Source: Pseudomonadota bacterium (GTDB taxonomy: Bacteria; Desulfobacterota; Desulfovibrionia; Desulfovibrionales; Desulfovibrionaceae). Taken from it: a stretch of DNA of 9,466 nucleotides. Positions within the stretch are counted from its first letter, which is position 1. Each line of letters opens with the position of its first letter. The stretch lies in NCBI GenBank assembly GCA_023390395.1, contig JAEWCY010000282.1:1-9466 (forward strand), written 5' to 3'. Both the position numbers and the translations under genes were made by a program. This document shows, piece by piece, positions 6,106 through 9,466 of the stretch. The notes beneath the pieces were generated by a model. The model ran no database searches, had not been told where the DNA came from, and worked only from the letters and a program-made list of their open reading frames with translations.

Positions 6106-6137
6106 AATCCGCCCGGCTCACGCCGGGCGGATTTTTT
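6106..6137 (+). terminator. Rho-independent terminator of the HU / small membrane protein unit
   Basis: A perfect 12-bp stem, AATCCGCCCGGC at 6106-6117 with GCCGGGCGGATT at 6122-6133, has the tetraloop TCAC and runs into a T-tract (six T at 6132-6137). It starts 25 bases after the small membrane protein stop. A separate run of seven T at 6098-6104 precedes the stem. This is a strong plus-strand terminator that separates the HU unit from rpsU. Confidence 0.93.
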
Positions 6138-6157
6138 CCTTCCGGAACATCCGCCCC

Positions 6158-6187
6158 TTGACGGAACGGGTGTCTCGGGTTAAGTAT
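6158..6187 (+). promoter_or_regulatory. Candidate sigma70-type promoter for rpsU
   Basis: TTGACG at 6158-6163 is a good -35 box. The region 17 to 18 bases later reads TAAGTAT (6181-6187), only a fair -10 match. The position fits: 21 bases after the terminator and about 45 bases before the rpsU start. A T-rich stretch follows at 6189-6195. The call rests mainly on the -35 box and the context. Confidence 0.45.
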
Positions 6188-6231
6188 CTTTTTTTGCCGC
6201 TAGGGAATTTCCCAAAGAGGGGGTGAGGTCA

Positions 6232-6432
6232 ATGCCCGGAGTCTTCCTTGACGAGTCCGACAACTTCGATGTGGCGCTGCGCCGCTTCAAGAAGCAGGTC
6301 GAGAAATCCGGGATTCTCTCTGAGCTGAAAAAACGCCAGCACTTTGAGAAACCCAGCGTCATGCGCAAGAAGAAAAAGGCCGCCGCCCGCAAGCGGTTGC
6401 TCAAGAAAATGCGCAAAATCAACATGATGTAA
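6232..6432 (+). CDS. rpsU: 30S ribosomal protein S21
   Basis: S21 binds the platform of the small subunit near the anti-Shine-Dalgarno region and helps translation initiation. The 66-residue protein is of usual length. It opens with MPGVFLDESDNFDVALRRFKKQVEKSGILSELKKR, continues with the signature HFEKPSVMRKKKKAAARKR (37-55), and ends in a Lys/Arg-rich tail. The ATG at 6232 matches the family N-terminus; a GTG at 6223 would add three residues. GAGGGGGTGAGG just upstream provides the ribosome binding site. Its TAA shares one base with the yqeY ATG (TAATG), so the two are probably translated together. The rpsU-yqeY pairing is widespread and frequently leads into mutS2, dnaG and rpoD. Confidence 0.97.
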   Translation: MPGVFLDESDNFDVALRRFKKQVEKSGILSELKKRQHFEKPSVMRKKKKAAARKRLLKKMRKINMM

Positions 6433-6878
6433 TGAACCTGACCGCCCGTATAGAATCAGACTACCTGGCCGCCATGCGGGCTCGCGACGAGCTCGTCGTT
6501 GGAGTGCTGCGCATGCTCAAGGCCGCCGCCAAGATGCGGCAGGTGGAGCTTTTGCGCCCGCTGTCCGACGACGAGCTCCTCGACGTCCTGGCCAAGCAGG
6601 CCAAGCAGCGCCGGGAGTCCATCGAGCAGTTCTCCAAGGCGGGAAGGACCGACCTCGCCGACAAGGAAGAGCGGGAGCTGGCCGTGCTTTTGGCCTACAT
6701 GCCCGCGCCCCTGACCGAGGCGGAACTCGCCGCCGCCGTGGACGCGGCCGTGGCGGAACTGGATGCCCGAAGCATGAAGGACATGGGCCGGGTGGTGCAG
6801 GCGGTGCTCGCCGCCCACAAGGGGCGGGTCGAAGGCAAACGGGTCAGCGACGCCGTCAAGGCGCGCCTCGCTTCCTGA
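6432..6878 (+). CDS. yqeY: GatB/YqeY domain protein
   Basis: A 148-residue helical protein of the GatB/YqeY family, which resembles the C-terminal tRNA-binding domain of the aspartyl/glutamyl-tRNA amidotransferase subunit GatB. It lacks the amidotransferase catalytic domain, and its function alone is not established; a tRNA-related role is a family-level inference. Signature segments are RDELVVGVLRMLKAA at 18-32, AKQAKQRRESIEQFSKAGRTDLADKEERELAVLLAYMPAPLTEAEL at 54-99, and the end with KDMGRVVQAVLAAHKGRVEGKRVSDAVKARL. Length is standard. The start overlaps the rpsU stop by one base and has no separate strong ribosome binding site, which points to coupled reinitiation. Confidence 0.95.
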   Translation: MNLTARIESDYLAAMRARDELVVGVLRMLKAAAKMRQVELLRPLSDDELLDVLAKQAKQRRESIEQFSKAGRTDLADKEERELAVLLAYMPAPLTEAELAAAVDAAVAELDARSMKDMGRVVQAVLAAHKGRVEGKRVSDAVKARLAS

Positions 6879-6898
6879 TTTTTCCCTCTTTTTTTCTT
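6879..6898 (+). promoter_or_regulatory. All-pyrimidine leader in place of a Shine-Dalgarno before mutS2
   Basis: The 20 bases between the yqeY stop and the mutS2 ATG are entirely T and C, with runs of five T, three C and seven T. No purine-rich ribosome binding site is possible here, in contrast to the GGAGG-type sites before rsmA, HU and the diguanylate cyclase. U-rich leaders can recruit ribosomes through protein S1 in Gram-negative bacteria, and reinitiation after yqeY is another option. No stem precedes the T-runs, so a terminator is unlikely. Confidence 0.6.
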
Positions 6899-9241
6899 AT
6901 GGAATCCAGAACCCTCTCGTTGCTGGAGTTTCCTAAGGTTTTGGAACGGCTGGCCGCGCTCGCCGTTTCCGAACCCGCGGCGGCTGCCTGCCGGGCCATC
7001 GTCCCCCTGGGCGACCCGACCACCCTGGCCAGGGAACAGCGCAAGCTGGCCGAGGCCATGGAACTGCGTCGCGACGCCGCCTTTGCCTTTACGCCCTTTC
7101 CCGACATCGAGCCGCTTTTCCCCGTCCTCGACAGCGAACGCCGGGGGCTCGACCTTGACGCCCTGGTGGCCCTTTCCCACGTACTGTCCCAGGTGGCCGC
7201 CCTGCGCCAGGCCCTTGGCGCGGGCGAGGCCGGCCAGTCGCTTCTGCGCGACGAGGTCGCGGCCGCGCCCTGGCCCAAAAAGACCCAGGCCGCCCTGGCT
7301 CGGTGCATCTCCCCGGACGGCAGGCTTCGCGACGAGAGTTCGCCCGAGCTTTTCTCCGTGCGCCAGGAGATCCGCACCATCCACCAGACCATCATGAACC
7401 GGGTCAAGGAGTTCGTGGGCGAAAAGGAACTCGGGCCGCTTTTGCAGGACGACTACGTCACCATCTCCTCGGACCGCTACGTCCTGCCGCTCAAGTCCAA
7501 TTTCAAGGGCCGGCTCCCGGGCATCATCCACGACTATTCCCAGACCGGCGAGACGGTCTACGTGGAGCCGTTCTTCCTGGTCGAGGTCAACAACCGCCTC
7601 CAGGAACTCAAAAACGAGGAGCGCGAGGCCGAAGCCCGCGTCATGGCCTTTCTCACCGGCCTGGCCCGCGACGAGCGGCGCGAGGTCGTGGCCGCCTACC
7701 GGCTGCTCGTGGCCTGCGACGTGCTCTGGGCCAAGGCCGCCCTGGCCGGGCGCATCGGCGGAACCCTGCCCGAGGTCGCGCCGGAACACGCCGTGCACCT
7801 GATCGCCGCCCGCCATCCGCTCCTGGTGCTGGCCGCCGGCGACGACGCCCCTTCCCGCGTCATGCCCCAGGACCTGATCCTGGCCGAGGACCAGCGGGCG
7901 CTCATCGTCACCGGAGCCAACGCCGGCGGCAAGACCGTGTGCCTCAAAACCCTGGGGTTGCTCGCGGTCATGGCCCTTTCCGCCCTGCCGGTGCCGGCCG
8001 GGGAGGGCAGCCGGCTGCCGTTTTTCGCCAAGGCCTTCGTGTTCCTCGGCGACGAGCAGAGCCTGGAGGACCATCTTTCCACCTTCACCGCCCAGATCCG
8101 CCACCTTTCCCGGGTCTGGCCGCAGATCGACGCCGCGACGCTGGTGCTCCTCGACGAGTTCGGCGCGGGCACCGACCCCTCCCAGGGCGCGGCCCTGGCC
8201 CAGGCCGTGGTGGACGGGCTCCTCGATCGGGGGGCGTATCTCGCCGCCGCCACGCACTTCCCGGCGCTCAAGGCCTATGGCCTCTCCCGCCCGGGCGTGC
8301 GCGCCGCCTGCATGCTCTTCGACCCGGCCACGAAAAAGCCCGTCTACCGCCTGGCCTACGACCAGGTGGGCGCGTCCATCGCCCTGGACGTGGCCCGGGA
8401 GCACGGCCTGCCCGAGGAGATCCTGGAGCGGGCCGGCCGCTACCTGCTCCTGGACGGGGGCGACGCCGGACAGGTGTTCGAGCGCTTAAACGACCTGGCC
8501 CTTCGCCGCGAACGCGAGATCGAGGCCCTGGCCGCCGAACGCCTGGAAGAAAAAAAGCGCGTGGCCAAGCTCAAGGAAAACCTCAAGCGGGCCCAGGAAA
8601 ACCTGATCGAGGAGATCCGCAATCTTTCCCGGGACATCGGCCGACGCCACGAAGCCGGCCGCCTGGAGCGCAAGGAAGCCCAGCGCGCCCTTGCCGTGGC
8701 CAAAAAAAGACTTATTGAAGAAACCGACGCCATAACCGGTACGAAGCCCGCTGCCGGGGCCGTGGCCCAGGGCGTGGACCTGGCCGCCCTGCGTCCGGGC
8801 CAGTCCGTGCGCATCGTGAGCTGGGGCAAAAATGCCGTGGTGCGCGAGATCGACCTCAAGCGCCAGGCGGCCAAGGTCGATATAGGCGGCGTGAGCCTGT
8901 GGACGCCGGCGGCGGACATGGCCCTGGCCGACGCGCCGGCCAAGCCCGGCGGCGGGGTGTCGGTGGCCCCGGCCAGGCGCGAGGCCCCGGCTTCGGGCCT
9001 GGGGCTGACCCTGGACCTGCGCGGCATGCGCGCCGACGTCGCTGAGGCGGAACTGGCCGCGTTTCTCGATACGGCGCTCCTGCGCGGCCACGGGGAACTC
9101 GAGATCATCCACGGCCGGGGCACCGGGGCGCTTCGGCGCGAAGTGCACCGGATGCTCAAGGAGCACCCGCAGGTGGCCTCCTTCGCCCTGGCCCCCGAAG
9201 ACCGCGGCGGCGACGGCATGACCATGGTGACGTTGAAGTAA
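6899..9241 (+). CDS. mutS2: Endonuclease MutS2 (MutS family ATPase with Smr domain)
   Basis: A 780-residue MutS2 of standard length. MutS2 proteins lack the mismatch-recognition domain of MutS. They have been linked to suppression of recombination and, in Bacillus subtilis, to splitting of collided ribosomes (RqcU). The start MESRTLSLLEFPKVLERLA is typical, so the ATG at 6899 is secure despite no Shine-Dalgarno. Residues 1-300 form the core and lever domains. The ATPase carries Walker A GANAGGKT at 339-346, SLEDHLSTFTAQI at 388-400, Walker B LVLLDEFGAGTD at 415-426 and the H-loop THF at 452-454. Residues 525-610 are charged coiled coil. A KOW-like basic beta segment lies near 628-675. The C-terminal Smr domain has LDLRG at 705-709 and HGRGTG at 738-743. 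All catalytic motifs are intact. It should be co-transcribed with rpsU and yqeY. Confidence 0.97.
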   Translation: MESRTLSLLEFPKVLERLAALAVSEPAAAACRAIVPLGDPTTLAREQRKLAEAMELRRDAAFAFTPFPDIEPLFPVLDSERRGLDLDALVALSHVLSQVAALRQALGAGEAGQSLLRDEVAAAPWPKKTQAALARCISPDGRLRDESSPELFSVRQEIRTIHQTIMNRVKEFVGEKELGPLLQDDYVTISSDRYVLPLKSNFKGRLPGIIHDYSQTGETVYVEPFFLVEVNNRLQELKNEEREAEARVMAFLTGLARDERREVVAAYRLLVACDVLWAKAALAGRIGGTLPEVAPEHAVHLIAARHPLLVLAAGDDAPSRVMPQDLILAEDQRALIVTGANAGGKTVCLKTLGLLAVMALSALPVPAGEGSRLPFFAKAFVFLGDEQSLEDHLSTFTAQIRHLSRVWPQIDAATLVLLDEFGAGTDPSQGAALAQAVVDGLLDRGAYLAAATHFPALKAYGLSRPGVRAACMLFDPATKKPVYRLAYDQVGASIALDVAREHGLPEEILERAGRYLLLDGGDAGQVFERLNDLALRREREIEALAAERLEEKKRVAKLKENLKRAQENLIEEIRNLSRDIGRRHEAGRLERKEAQRALAVAKKRLIEETDAITGTKPAAGAVAQGVDLAALRPGQSVRIVSWGKNAVVREIDLKRQAAKVDIGGVSLWTPAADMALADAPAKPGGGVSVAPARREAPASGLGLTLDLRGMRADVAEAELAAFLDTALLRGHGELEIIHGRGTGALRREVHRMLKEHPQVASFALAPEDRGGDGMTMVTLK

Positions 9242-9256
9242 GGAATGAAAGGCGAA

Positions 9257-9310
9257 TGCCTCCGGCGGCCAGGAGGGGCCAGTGGCCCCTCCTGGACCAC
9301 CCTATAAGGG
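9257..9310 (+). repeat. Intergenic GC-rich hairpin element after mutS2
   Basis: A stem of 12 perfect base pairs (9269-9280 with 9284-9295, loop AGT) begins 27 bases after the mutS2 stop. It is preceded by TGCCTCCGGCGGCC and followed by ACCACCCTATAAGG. CCTCCGGCGGCC followed by a G-rich/C-rich hairpin is a style I recall as frequent between genes in Desulfovibrio, which suggests a dispersed repeat; this is recall, not a search. It lacks an immediate T-tract. It may still act as the transcript end of the rpsU-yqeY-mutS2 unit. Confidence 0.6.
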
Positions 9311-9413
9311 GGGGCGGCCCCCGGCGTGATTTTCCCGCTCCCGGCACGGGAGGGGCGTGGCGGCTTGATTGGAATACGGCGTCGTAACCAAAGGAACGCA
9401 GTCGCATGGACCT

Positions 9414-9463
9414 GTTCCCCTTTTCCCCTTTGAAAGTTTTTTGGGGAAGGGGGCGCGGGGGAA
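9414..9463. repeat. C/T-rich then G-rich segment, possible second intergenic repeat
   Basis: Blocks of C and T (TTCCCCTTTTCCCCTTT) are followed by GAAAG, six T, then GGGGAAGGGGG and further G-runs to 9462. The C-blocks can pair with the G-blocks to form an imperfect hairpin. On the minus strand it reads as a C-rich segment, then a run of six A and an AAAGGGG block, which resembles the tail of Desulfovibrio-style intergenic repeats. It may be a partner, in the opposite orientation, of the element at 9257-9310. The window ends here, so its extent is unknown. Between the two, 9311-9413 holds only a 6-bp hairpin at 9338-9352 and no gene I can support. Confidence 0.4.
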
Positions 9464-9466
9464 ACC

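Noticed and set aside
6695..8404. 569-codon minus-strand open frame opposite yqeY and mutS2
   Set aside because: It spans two genes whose plus-strand products have intact catalytic or family motifs; its own translation is low-complexity GC-shadow sequence.
7303..8718. 471-codon plus-strand frame inside mutS2
   Set aside because: It is an out-of-frame reading of mutS2, rich in Arg, Pro and Gly, with no motif of its own.
9156..9407. 83-codon minus-strand frame after mutS2
   Set aside because: It overlaps the mutS2 Smr end and the GC-rich repeats, has an Arg/Pro/Gly-rich composition and no ribosome binding site support.

Overview
This is a high-GC bacterial chromosome segment, most likely from a Desulfovibrio-type sulfate reducer (Desulfovibrionaceae, Desulfobacterota). 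The evidence is the strongly G/C-biased third codon positions, the gene order HU / small membrane protein / rpsU / yqeY / mutS2, and GC-rich repeat-like hairpins of a style I associate with Desulfovibrio intergenic regions. The family placement rests on recall of these patterns, not on a search. Almost everything here is housekeeping. I see no insertion sequence, phage gene, CRISPR array, toxin-antitoxin pair or defence system.

Region 1 (1-1200). A run of 25 C lies just upstream of aat, the leucyl/phenylalanyl-tRNA-protein transferase of the N-degron pathway (+). The following 308-base gap holds an open reading frame with no usable start codon that looks like a gene remnant, and a hairpin terminator that works best on the minus strand. 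A tRNA-Arg(CCG) gene with encoded CCA then lies on the minus strand behind a clear sigma70-type promoter.

Region 2 (1222-5387). A GGDEF diguanylate cyclase with an intact active site and inhibitory site lies on the minus strand. It is divergent from a two-gene plus-strand unit: a GT4-type glycosyltransferase with an extra C-terminal region, and rsmA (16S rRNA dimethyladenosine transferase). The stop of the first overlaps the start of the second. The 60-base divergent gap holds a perfect 8-bp hairpin.

Region 3 (5388-6137). A 216-base leader with a perfect 13-bp hairpin precedes an HU-family DNA-binding protein. A 60-residue single-pass membrane protein of unknown function follows 21 bases later, and the pair ends at a strong rho-independent terminator.

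Region 4 (6138-9466). A new transcription unit begins with a candidate promoter and rpsU (ribosomal protein S21), which overlaps yqeY by one base. mutS2 follows behind an all-pyrimidine leader without a Shine-Dalgarno sequence. In many bacteria this macromolecular-synthesis cluster continues to dnaG and rpoD, which may lie beyond the window. The last 225 bases are non-coding, with a 12-bp hairpin and a purine/pyrimidine-rich segment that resemble intergenic repeats.

Functionally the window combines translation (aat, tRNA-Arg, rsmA, rpsU), nucleoid structure (HU), nucleic-acid or ribosome rescue (mutS2), c-di-GMP signalling and glycan synthesis. The points most worth a second look are the C25 tract, the start-less ORF after aat, the HU-linked small membrane protein and the SD-less mutS2 start.
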